This document shows, piece after piece, positions 26,670 to 34,285 of a DNA stretch of 64,000 bases; position 1 is the first letter of the stretch, and every line of letters begins with the position of its first letter. The stretch spans positions 124,001 to 188,000 of the forward strand of contig NZ_FWPT01000001.1 of NCBI RefSeq assembly GCF_900174585.1, in the 5' to 3' direction. The notes below the pieces were generated by a model that worked only from the letters and a program-made list of their open reading frames with translations, had not been told where the DNA came from and did not search any database. The DNA is from Parendozoicomonas haliclonae (GTDB lineage Bacteria > Pseudomonadota > Gammaproteobacteria > Pseudomonadales > Endozoicomonadaceae). Made by a program: the position numbers and the translations under genes.

Positions 26670-28364
26670 TCAGCTTTCGTTCTTGATGATAAAGAGGTTA
26701 CGGGTCAGAACATTATCCGCATTGTTGGGCGGATAGCCGCCGACATGGGTCTTCACCAGCCTGTTGGAAACGTAGGTGTAGATCGGGGCAAAAGGCATTT
26801 CATCGATTACAGTCTTCTCTGCAAGGGAGTACATCCGCTCGCGCTTCTGCTTGTCCTGAGTGACCATGGCATCGTTCAGAATCTGGTCAAACTCGGCACT
26901 TTTCCAGCCGGAGAAGTTGTAGTCGTTGTCGCCAAGCCAGAGAGCCAGCATGGATGATGGATCGTTGTAGTCTGCAACCCAGCCAAAACGGGCGATATCG
27001 TAATTGCCGGCCTTGGTACTGGCCATCAGCTCTTTGAAGTCCACCCGACGGGTCTTGACCTTGATACCCAGCTCTTTCTTCCACATCTGGGCAATCGCCA
27101 GTGCAGTCTTGGTATGTGCATGCAGGTCGTTCAGGGAGATGGTGACTTCCAGCGGGTTGGATTTGCCGTAACCAGCTTCCGCGAGCAGCCTTCTGGCTTC
27201 ATCTTCCCGCTCTTTACGGGTCTGCAGTTCGTAACCCAGCTCCGGCTTGATAAAGCCGCTCATATGTTCCGGGGTGAAACCGTAGGCCGGAACCTGCCCC
27301 TGTCGCATGATGTACTTGGCAATCAGCTCACGGTTGATGGTGTAGGAGAGTGCTTTTCTGACCCGAACATCGTCAAAAGGCTTTTTGCGGGTATTGAAGT
27401 AGTAGAAATAAACACTGCTCTGGGGAGATATATGAATCTGCTCAGGATACTTGCGCTTCAGTGAACGGAACTCATCCAACGGAATGGTGGATGTCATATC
27501 GATCTTGTCTTCGGTGTACAGCGTAAACTCATTGGTCGCATCTTTGACTGGCACGAAGGTGACTTCGTTAATCACTGTCTCGCTGTCATTCCAGTAATGG
27601 CTGTTACGCTCCAGTACGATGGACTTTTCAGGCTCGTGACTCTTGAGTTTGTATGCGCCATTGGTGACCAGGTTTCCTACCTTGGTCCAGTCACTGCCGT
27701 ATTGCTCGATCAGGTTCTGCGGAACCGGTGCCATGGAGAAGTGCCCCAGCATTTTTACAAAGTAGGGGATGGGCTTATCCAGGGAGATCTGCAGGGTTTT
27801 ATCATCCAGAGCCAGTACTCCGAGGGTTTCCGGCGCTTTTTTACCATCGGCAATTTCTGAGGCGTTGGTGATAGCGGAGTTCTTCAGATACCAGACAAAG
27901 GGCGCTTTGGTCTTGGGATCTGCCAAACGGCGGAAGCTGTAAACGAAGTCTGCGGTTGTCAGTGGCGAGCCATCGGACCATTTCAGCCCGTCCCGCAGGA
28001 TAAAGGTGAAGGTCTTACTGTCCGGTGAAACCGACCACGACTCGGCAGCACCGGGAATCACATTACCATCAAGATCCTGAGTCACCAGGCCTTCAAACAG
28101 GTCAATGGCGATATTGCCGTCGGATTTGGTTTCGATCATCTGCGGGTCCAGTGACGACGGCTCAATGCCGTTACCGCGTACCAGACTCTGCTGATCACTC
28201 AGCTCCACACCTTCCAGAGCCGCAGGCTCAACAGCATGAACTGTGGTGGCAATCTGCAGGGAGCATAGGATGGAGAGGGTACCGAAGACCGTTTTAAGGG
28301 TTTCTGGGCGAGAGAATAAGGACAATAAGCCCCTCGCAGGCGTTGTCCTGAAGTTGTTCGACAT
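26670..28364 (-). CDS. Periplasmic oligopeptide-binding protein, OppA/MppA family
   Basis: 564 residues of the SBP_bac_5 family. The N-terminus is long before the cleavable core (TLSILCSLQIATTVHAVEP). Family landmarks are NGIEPSSLDPQMIETKSDGNI, IAIDLFEGLVTQDLDGNVIPGAAESW, TFTFILRDGLKWSDGSPLTTADFVYSFRRLADP and KALSYTINRELI. OppA captures peptides in the periplasm for ABC import; MppA takes murein tripeptide. No permease or ATPase gene lies beside it, so this is an orphan receptor that must use transporter parts encoded elsewhere. A terminator follows. Confidence 0.92.
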   Translation of the reverse strand: MSNNFRTTPARGLLSLFSRPETLKTVFGTLSILCSLQIATTVHAVEPAALEGVELSDQQSLVRGNGIEPSSLDPQMIETKSDGNIAIDLFEGLVTQDLDGNVIPGAAESWSVSPDSKTFTFILRDGLKWSDGSPLTTADFVYSFRRLADPKTKAPFVWYLKNSAITNASEIADGKKAPETLGVLALDDKTLQISLDKPIPYFVKMLGHFSMAPVPQNLIEQYGSDWTKVGNLVTNGAYKLKSHEPEKSIVLERNSHYWNDSETVINEVTFVPVKDATNEFTLYTEDKIDMTSTIPLDEFRSLKRKYPEQIHISPQSSVYFYYFNTRKKPFDDVRVRKALSYTINRELIAKYIMRQGQVPAYGFTPEHMSGFIKPELGYELQTRKEREDEARRLLAEAGYGKSNPLEVTISLNDLHAHTKTALAIAQMWKKELGIKVKTRRVDFKELMASTKAGNYDIARFGWVADYNDPSSMLALWLGDNDYNFSGWKSAEFDQILNDAMVTQDKQKRERMYSLAEKTVIDEMPFAPIYTYVSNRLVKTHVGGYPPNNADNVLTRNLFIIKNES

Positions 28365-28412
28365 CTGTTAGTCCCGATTGTTACAGGCGTTATTATTCTT
28401 CGATTTGTTATT

Positions 28413-28457
28413 GGTAGCCTGGATCGCAGGCCGCCTCGCCGTCCCTGGTCTTTTTTT
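28413..28457 (-). repeat. Degenerate palindromic segment, possibly related to elements A-C
   Basis: This lies in the 307-base gap between divergent genes (28365-28671). GCCTG/CAGGC forms one hairpin. On minus, AAAAGACCAGGGACGGC resembles the CCAAAGGCCAGGGATGGCC segment of copy A but pairs poorly. The rest of the gap is AT-rich and holds the divergent promoters; I see no gene in it. Confidence 0.35.
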
Positions 28458-28671
28458 AAGAATTATTACATTGCGCCTATTTGCATACAACGTGTGTCGT
28501 ATTTTGTAGGTGTAGCAGGGGTGCCAGTGTGACTGAGTTCCCAAAAAACGGTATTGCACCGGGGAATATAATCCTTAGAGATTCAATCAGGCATGAATGC
28601 TTTGCAGGCCGTGTAAAGGTTGTGAATAGGCTCTAAGCTTTGGGGAAACGAAAGGAATCGGGCAGATTCTT

Positions 28672-29793
28672 ATGAAGGGTCTTTGGGAAAGGCGTGTTGA
28701 TGATCGACAGGTATCGCTGGCTTTAGGTCTGGCCATTCTATTGTTGCTATTCACAACACCTTCACAGGGAGATCGTGATCCGAAGGGCAAGTCCCGTATT
28801 GAGGGGCGCTGGTGGCAAAGTGCTGCGATTGATCCAAGGGTCTGGAATGTGCGCTTTAATCGTGTCTCCCAGGTTGCCTGTCATAACTGCTATGAACCCC
28901 ACCTGTTTACAGATGAAACCGGCGAAGAGTTACCATTCTCAAAAACGCTGGATCATGTAACAGCTGTAGAGATTGATATCTGGGATACCTACAGCCCTCT
29001 GCCACTCAGTACTGGTATGAAAAGAGACTGGTATGTGCGTCATGGTGCCTGGGGCAGCCTGTATGGAAACCACAGTAATTGTTCTGCACCGGGTAGCCTG
29101 TCAGCCTGCCTGAAAGATATTAACGATTGGAGTGATCGCAATCCGGGACATTTTCCCGTGACGATTTTTCTGGATAAGAAGCAGCGCTGGAGTCAAAAGG
29201 GGCAAATGCGCCAGTTCAGTGATTTGTCCTGGCTGTTGAAAAAAGTGTTCGGCAACAAGCTTTATAAGCCCCGGCATATTGTTTCCCTGAATGATGCCAA
29301 ACAACAGGCTCCCAAAGGCTGGAAGTGGCCGCTGGTCAAGGATATGGCCGGACGTATTATCGTCGTAGTCAATGGCGGGAATTTTTTGCTGGATAATGCT
29401 ACCCGGATGATCAGTCCGGACAACTCCACCTACAACACCACCATTGATGAGCTATCGCTTTTTCTGAATACCGCAGCGGCCTTTGCCGGGCCCTATGCCT
29501 ACTCTTCAAAGGACTTCTCCCGACTGCCATTGAATATGACCAATACCACGGTCTTTCTGAATACCAATCACAGTACGGCCAGACAGTCTCTGTTTGAATT
29601 GATGGAAGTCAGCCGGGGGCGGCAGCTGGTCAGGCTCTGGAATGTGGATGATATCGACTTCTGCTCCTACCCATCACTGGGCGTCTCCTATGCGGCTTAC
29701 TATGATTTTCGGAATGTTCATTGCAAAGGCTATGTCACCGTGCCGATTAACCGCACCTTTCGTGACTCCGAGTCTATAATTCCTGAACGCTAA
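28672..29793 (+). CDS. Secreted Ca2+-dependent PI-PLC-like phosphodiesterase
   Basis: 373 residues with an N-terminal hydrophobic segment (LALGLAILLLLFTTPSQG). It has the phosphoinositide phospholipase C pattern: a catalytic His in VACHNCYE (H71), acidic metal residues in VTAVEIDIWD (E100, D102) and the second His in VRHGAW (H124). Then come SACLKDINDWSDRNPGHFPVTIFLDKK and WNVDDIDFCSY. It fits the Ca2+-dependent PI-PLC-C1 group rather than the small Bacillus enzymes. The likely substrates are phosphoinositides or other glycerophosphodiesters outside the cell, suggesting contact with eukaryotic membranes (inference). Confidence 0.78.
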   Translation: MKGLWERRVDDRQVSLALGLAILLLLFTTPSQGDRDPKGKSRIEGRWWQSAAIDPRVWNVRFNRVSQVACHNCYEPHLFTDETGEELPFSKTLDHVTAVEIDIWDTYSPLPLSTGMKRDWYVRHGAWGSLYGNHSNCSAPGSLSACLKDINDWSDRNPGHFPVTIFLDKKQRWSQKGQMRQFSDLSWLLKKVFGNKLYKPRHIVSLNDAKQQAPKGWKWPLVKDMAGRIIVVVNGGNFLLDNATRMISPDNSTYNTTIDELSLFLNTAAAFAGPYAYSSKDFSRLPLNMTNTTVFLNTNHSTARQSLFELMEVSRGRQLVRLWNVDDIDFCSYPSLGVSYAAYYDFRNVHCKGYVTVPINRTFRDSESIIPER

Positions 29794-29817
29794 CCCTAAG
29801 GTTACGGTGAGCCACTT

Positions 29818-29846
29818 TTGCACCTATAGAAGAGGGCTCGTATAAT
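29818..29846 (+). promoter_or_regulatory. Sigma70-type promoter for ychF
   Basis: TTGCAC (29818-29823), a 17-base spacer and a perfect TATAAT (29841-29846), 50 bases upstream of the ychF ATG. ychF therefore has its own promoter, consistent with its separation from pth. Confidence 0.8.
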
Positions 29847-29896
29847 TCCCGCCTTTAAATTTCTCAGTTCCTGACAACTTTCTACGGGATACCACC

Positions 29897-30988
29897 ATGG
29901 GTTTTAACTGCGGCATCGTTGGTCTGCCAAACGTGGGCAAGTCCACGCTGTTCAACGCTTTGACCAAAGCGGGCATTGATGCCGAGAACTTTCCGTTCTG
30001 CACCATCGAGCCAAACTCCGGCATCGTGCCAATGCCTGATCCGCGTCTGCAGGCTCTGGCCGCCATCGTAAAACCTGAGCGTGTTCTGCCTACCACCATG
30101 GAATTCGTGGATATCGCCGGTCTGGTAGAGGGCGCATCCAAGGGTGAAGGTCTGGGTAACAAGTTCCTGGCCAACATCCGTGAAACTGACGCGATTGCCC
30201 ACGTTGTTCGCTGCTTTGAAAACGACAACGTGATTCACGTTGCCAACCGCATCGATCCTATTGCTGATATCGAAATCATCAATATGGAACTGATCATGGC
30301 TGACCTGGACAGCTGCGAGAAGCAGATGCAGCGTCTGGTGCGTGTGGCCAAAGGTGGCGACAAGGACGCAAAGGCTCAGATCGCCGTTCTGGAAAAACTG
30401 ATCCCGGCCTTTGAAGAAGGCAAGTCCGCTCGTTCCGTTGCCCTGAGCGATGACGAGAAGAAGATCATGAAGCAGTTCTTCCTGCTGACTTCCAAGCCAA
30501 CCATGTATATCGCCAACGTTGATGAAGATGGTTTTGAAAACAACCCTTATCTGGACAAGGTGCGTGAGTTCGCAGCCGCTGAAAATGCTGTGGTTGTGCC
30601 GGTTTGCAACAAGCTGGAAGCGGAAATCGCTGAGCTGGAAGATGAAGAGAAGGCCGAGTTCCTGGCTGATCTGGGTATGGAAGAGCCGGGTCTGGACCGT
30701 GTAATCCGTGCCGGTTATGAGCTGCTGAACCTGCAGACTTACTTCACTGCCGGTGTGAAGGAAGTTCGCGCCTGGACTGTTCCTGTAGGCGCAACCGCTC
30801 CACAGGCGGCTGGTGTTATCCACACTGACTTTATGCGCGGTTTTATCCGTGCGGAAGTGACCGCCTATGATGATTTCATCAAGTGCAACGGTGAGAAGGG
30901 CGCCAAGGAAGCTGGTCTTCTGCGTCTGGAAGGTAAGGAATACATCGTTAAAGATGGCGATGTCATGCACTTCCGCTTCAACGTGTAA
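29897..30988 (+). CDS. ychF: Redox-regulated ATPase/GTPase YchF
   Basis: An Obg-family P-loop NTPase (OLA1 orthologue) that binds ribosomes and, in E. coli, hydrolyses ATP. 363 residues. It begins [22 protein letters not shown] (Walker A), with [18 protein letters not shown] (switch I), [18 protein letters not shown] (G3) and the C-terminal TGS domain ending [14 protein letters not shown]. It normally directly follows pth; here its own promoter and terminator make it a single-gene unit. Codon use is that of a highly expressed gene. Confidence 0.97.
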   Translation: MGFNCGIVGLPNVGKSTLFNALTKAGIDAENFPFCTIEPNSGIVPMPDPRLQALAAIVKPERVLPTTMEFVDIAGLVEGASKGEGLGNKFLANIRETDAIAHVVRCFENDNVIHVANRIDPIADIEIINMELIMADLDSCEKQMQRLVRVAKGGDKDAKAQIAVLEKLIPAFEEGKSARSVALSDDEKKIMKQFFLLTSKPTMYIANVDEDGFENNPYLDKVREFAAAENAVVVPVCNKLEAEIAELEDEEKAEFLADLGMEEPGLDRVIRAGYELLNLQTYFTAGVKEVRAWTVPVGATAPQAAGVIHTDFMRGFIRAEVTAYDDFIKCNGEKGAKEAGLLRLEGKEYIVKDGDVMHFRFNV

Positions 30989-31007
30989 GATTCTTCTGCG
31001 TTAAACA

Positions 31008-31034
31008 ACAGGTCGCAATTGCGGCCTGTTTTTG
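31008..31034 (+). terminator. Terminator after ychF
   Basis: ACAGGTCGC/GCGGCCTGT (9 bp with one G-T pair, AATT loop) is followed by TTTTTG, 20 bases after the stop. Confidence 0.85.
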
Positions 31035-31139
31035 TTTGGGGTTGACCAGAATGACAGCGTTGCACTGCGCTGGTGCGATAAGGCTTCTTGTAGTTTTAGT
31101 GGTAACTTGGGTCGGATAATAATAAGAAGGTCAGACCCC

Positions 31140-33224
31140 ATGAAATTTCAATCTGTACTGCAATGGTGCGGATTCAGTGTTTTGCTGATGTTCCTGTCAG
31201 GTTGTTATGAAGACAAGCAAATGGTGCTGGATCTCAGTGGCAAGAAAGGTTTCTTCGATTCCGGATTTCCCTCGGACCTGCGTCGTAATGACGATGGTTC
31301 CATCGACTTCAACAGTTTCCCACAGCCGCTGAATATTACCATTGGCAACTATGTGCGCTGGGCGGAGCAGGACCGTTTTGGTTTTGCCCCCAACCTGCCG
31401 CTGTATATGCGTTTTGAAGGCAATATCTCTCCGGATTATCTGAGCCTGTCATCTGATCCGCGCAGCTATGCCCGGGCCGATGCCAGCATCCAGCTGGTGG
31501 ATATTGATCCGCGTTCCGATGAACGGGGAACCCGTTATCCCGTTCGCGTCTCCTATCGGGAAAAGGGCGATGAGTATCGTCCGGATGGCTTGCTTCAGGT
31601 TCTGCCAGCCGGCAAGCCGTTGAAAGAAAATACCCAATATGCACTGGTGGTGACTCGAGAGGTTTCTCCAGACCATGCCAATAATCTGGTTCCTAATCCG
31701 GTACTCACGGCTCTGCTTGATAGACGTGATCCCCGTTCGGTAGATGGAAAAATTAAATCCGCCGATGCCAGCCGGGCTCTGGCTATTTATGCACCGTTGG
31801 CTGAGCAGCTGCGCTATGACGGTATTGCCAGTGACGATGTGATTGGTGCCATAGTATGGACAACCGGTCACCCTTCTTCGGTGATGGGTAATCTGGGACG
31901 TTGGGCCAGTGAGCAGCCGGCTCCTGCTCCGGCCAGTGAGTTCCGCCAGCTGGAGATGACGCCGGAGTATTGTGTGATTGGTTCCAGCTGGAATGTGCCG
32001 GGATTACAGTCAGGCCTGTTCCCCTACGCCCTGACCGGCGGCAAGATCAAATATGATCATCAGGGTAACCCTGTCGTTCAATATCAGCGGGAAACGCCGC
32101 TGGTGATTACCATTCCCCGGACAGACATGCCTGCAGATGGCTACCCGATGATGTTCTACAACCATGGTACGGCTGGTTATGCCGATCAGGCGCATCAGCG
32201 TGGTGAAACGCTGGCAGATGGCACGCTGAGTCAAGACGGCAGTCCGGCACAGGTTGCAGGTCAGCGCGGCTGGGCGACTGCCGGAATGGGCGGCCATATG
32301 GGCGCGGACCATGAAGACAGTACCGGTTTTCTGAACGTGATTGCCGATCTGATCCCCGGCCTGTCCCTCAATATCGGCACCTATAACTTTATGAACCTGG
32401 ATTCCATGCGCGGTAACTTCGAGCAGTCGGTGGTGGAACGGGTTCTGTTCCGTCGGTTGATTGAGAATCTGGAAGTGGACTCCAGTCTGTGTCCGGGAGC
32501 AGAGTCTGCTGATGGCTGGCTGCGTTTCGATAATGACACCCAGGTGGTTATGGGCCAGTCCCTGGGCGCCATGACCGCAATTGCTCAGGCTGCGATTGAT
32601 CCGAAACCTTTCCAGGGTGTGATTGGCTCAGGAGCAGGCAGTTATAACCTTGGGCTGGTGATGAACCTCTCGGTGACAGGTTCCGAGCCTCTGGGCAATA
32701 TTCTGGAGCCGCTGTTCTACTTTACCGGCAAGAATGATGTGGTCGATGATCCATTCCATCCGCTTTGGCTTCTTTCTCAGCAGGCACTCTCGTCTGTGGA
32801 CTTTGCCATCAATGCAGCCCGCTGGAATCGTGATGCCTATGCGTCCATAAATGCGCCGCATACCTTGATCGTCGAAGGCTACTTTGATGACTGGGTTGGC
32901 TTATATAACCAGAAGCCGCTGCTGGTGGCTTTGGGAACCGATCTGTTTGGTGCTGAGTTGCCTGTATCTGAGACTGAGCAGCTTTTGCCTGATCTGGAGC
33001 TGGCCGGTTATCAGCAGTGGGTGTCTACGGTTGCAGGGAATCGGGATGGTCGTACAGCAGCGGTTGTTCGTTATGCCGAAGACGGCATCAAGTCCGGTCA
33101 TCATGTCGTTTTCCAGCAGGAAGCGGCCCGGCATCAGTATGCCTGTTTTCTGGAAAATATTGCTGAGGGCCGGGCGCCAGCCATCCCTGTTCCGGGCGGT
33201 AGGCAGATGGACGGTTGCTTTTGA
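31140..33224 (+). CDS. Lipase-like lipoprotein (bacterial virulence-factor lipase N-terminal type)
   Basis: 694 residues from the ATG at 31140, which has AAGAAGG upstream. Lipobox FLSGC (Cys about 22) predicts an envelope lipoprotein. The N-terminal 250 residues match the domain found at the start of large Vibrio/Shewanella-type lipases (NITIGNYVRWAEQDRFGFAPN, TQYALVVTREV). The C-terminal half is an alpha/beta-hydrolase with FYNHGTAG as oxyanion region and VVMGQSLGAMTA (GxSxG) as nucleophile elbow. A late Asp/His pair (EGYFDDWVG; GHHVVFQ) could complete the triad. Substrate is probably a lipid or ester. Confidence 0.82.
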   Translation: MKFQSVLQWCGFSVLLMFLSGCYEDKQMVLDLSGKKGFFDSGFPSDLRRNDDGSIDFNSFPQPLNITIGNYVRWAEQDRFGFAPNLPLYMRFEGNISPDYLSLSSDPRSYARADASIQLVDIDPRSDERGTRYPVRVSYREKGDEYRPDGLLQVLPAGKPLKENTQYALVVTREVSPDHANNLVPNPVLTALLDRRDPRSVDGKIKSADASRALAIYAPLAEQLRYDGIASDDVIGAIVWTTGHPSSVMGNLGRWASEQPAPAPASEFRQLEMTPEYCVIGSSWNVPGLQSGLFPYALTGGKIKYDHQGNPVVQYQRETPLVITIPRTDMPADGYPMMFYNHGTAGYADQAHQRGETLADGTLSQDGSPAQVAGQRGWATAGMGGHMGADHEDSTGFLNVIADLIPGLSLNIGTYNFMNLDSMRGNFEQSVVERVLFRRLIENLEVDSSLCPGAESADGWLRFDNDTQVVMGQSLGAMTAIAQAAIDPKPFQGVIGSGAGSYNLGLVMNLSVTGSEPLGNILEPLFYFTGKNDVVDDPFHPLWLLSQQALSSVDFAINAARWNRDAYASINAPHTLIVEGYFDDWVGLYNQKPLLVALGTDLFGAELPVSETEQLLPDLELAGYQQWVSTVAGNRDGRTAAVVRYAEDGIKSGHHVVFQQEAARHQYACFLENIAEGRAPAIPVPGGRQMDGCF

Positions 33225-33372
33225 ATGGCAGGGTGCCTTTGAGGAGAGTGACTGATCGGCTATGATTCATTCATTGTGGGCATCTATTAGCATCTGCTGA
33301 TGAAATCGAAGACGCTAATGAAGTGGGCCCACTGTGATAAAAAACAGAACCATTTCGAGTGGAGCCGCCCTG

Positions 33373-33837
33373 ATGATCAGTCGATCTGTCGCAAAATTTA
33401 TTCTTCCAGCTGTGCTGGCTGCCGGTGCCATGTCTGCCCAGGCCATGGAATTCAACAAGGCTGATGATGCTGTAGACCTGCGTAAAGCCCAGATGGGTCT
33501 GGTTGCAACCTACTTCGGTGATATGGGAGCCATGGTCAAAGGCAAGGCCAAGTTCAATGCCGAACAGTACAAAACTGATGCCGAGCGTCTGGCTGTGCTG
33601 GCCCAGTGGTCTGCTACCGGCTTTGAATCTTCTACCTACATGAATTCCGATTCCAAAGCCAAGCCAGCTATCTGGGAAGATAAGGCCGACTTTGACAAGA
33701 AGATGGCTGAGTTTGCAGAAGCAGCTGCCAAGCTACAGGTTGCGGCTGCTGGTGGTGATCTGAAAGCCAGTATCCCGGCCTTCAAGGCTGTTGCTGACAC
33801 CTGTGGCTCCTGCCACAAGCCTTACAAGTTCAAGTAA
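33373..33837 (+). CDS. Cytochrome c' / c556-type monoheme cytochrome
   Basis: 154 residues from the ATG at 33373 (GGAG 8 bases upstream); a GTG 39 bases earlier is less likely. The signal peptide ends AGAMSAQA-MEF. The mature protein is a four-helix-bundle cytochrome with the heme motif CGSCH close to the C-terminus (ADTCGSCHKPYKFK), diagnostic of the c' class. Such periplasmic proteins bind NO or transfer electrons and commonly pair with a b561-type cytochrome. One lies at 38.2 kb on the opposite strand, separated from this gene by a three-gene accessory cluster. Confidence 0.9.
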   Translation: MISRSVAKFILPAVLAAGAMSAQAMEFNKADDAVDLRKAQMGLVATYFGDMGAMVKGKAKFNAEQYKTDAERLAVLAQWSATGFESSTYMNSDSKAKPAIWEDKADFDKKMAEFAEAAAKLQVAAAGGDLKASIPAFKAVADTCGSCHKPYKFK

Positions 33838-33866
33838 GGCTCCGTCAGTATCCAATCAGGCCAGAA

Positions 33867-34274
33867 TCAGAACTTTTTGGTTCTGGCCTTGCCAGTTGCT
33901 TTCTTCTTCGGTTTCGGAGCTTTGGCCCGTACCGCCTGAATTGCTGAAAACAGTTCATCAAGATCTTTTCGATATTTCACCAGTGCAGCACAAAGATCCG
34001 GTTTCTGTTGGGGTAGCTTTCGTGCATCCAGAGCCGCCAGTTCATCCACATTCCCGGTGTGCTGCTTTAAATGGTTGAGGCTGTTATCGGCTTTCTCTTT
34101 CAGGGACAGTAGATCACCTGGGAGCTGGCCAGGAGGGATGGAAGCACTGTTTGGAACATCCAGCCCGGTCATGGTGAACAGGGTGTTGATGTCGTCGTAG
34201 TGTTTTTTGTAGTGTCGATAGACCCGCTGTACGCTGCGGCCAATCTTTTCAGGTGCGATGTTTTCAGATGCCAT
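33867..34274 (-). CDS. Small basic protein of unknown function, last gene of paralogue cluster
   Basis: 135 residues, mostly helical, with a strongly basic Lys/Arg/Pro tail (RAKAPKPKKKATGKARTKKF, about 115-135). There is no signal peptide and no family I recognise. It starts 11 bases after the stop of the 692-residue gene, so it is in the same operon as the two large paralogues. Size and position would suit an accessory or chaperone role for them, but nothing in the sequence proves it. A GGCCAGAA..TTCTGGCC inverted repeat overlaps its stop codon. Confidence 0.6.
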   Translation of the reverse strand: MASENIAPEKIGRSVQRVYRHYKKHYDDINTLFTMTGLDVPNSASIPPGQLPGDLLSLKEKADNSLNHLKQHTGNVDELAALDARKLPQQKPDLCAALVKYRKDLDELFSAIQAVRAKAPKPKKKATGKARTKKF

Positions 34275-34285
34275 GATTCAGCCTG

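Noticed and set aside
29882-30970. 362-residue minus-strand frame opposite ychF
   Set aside because: Shadow of a highly expressed gene with strong codon bias; no ribosome-binding site or family features.
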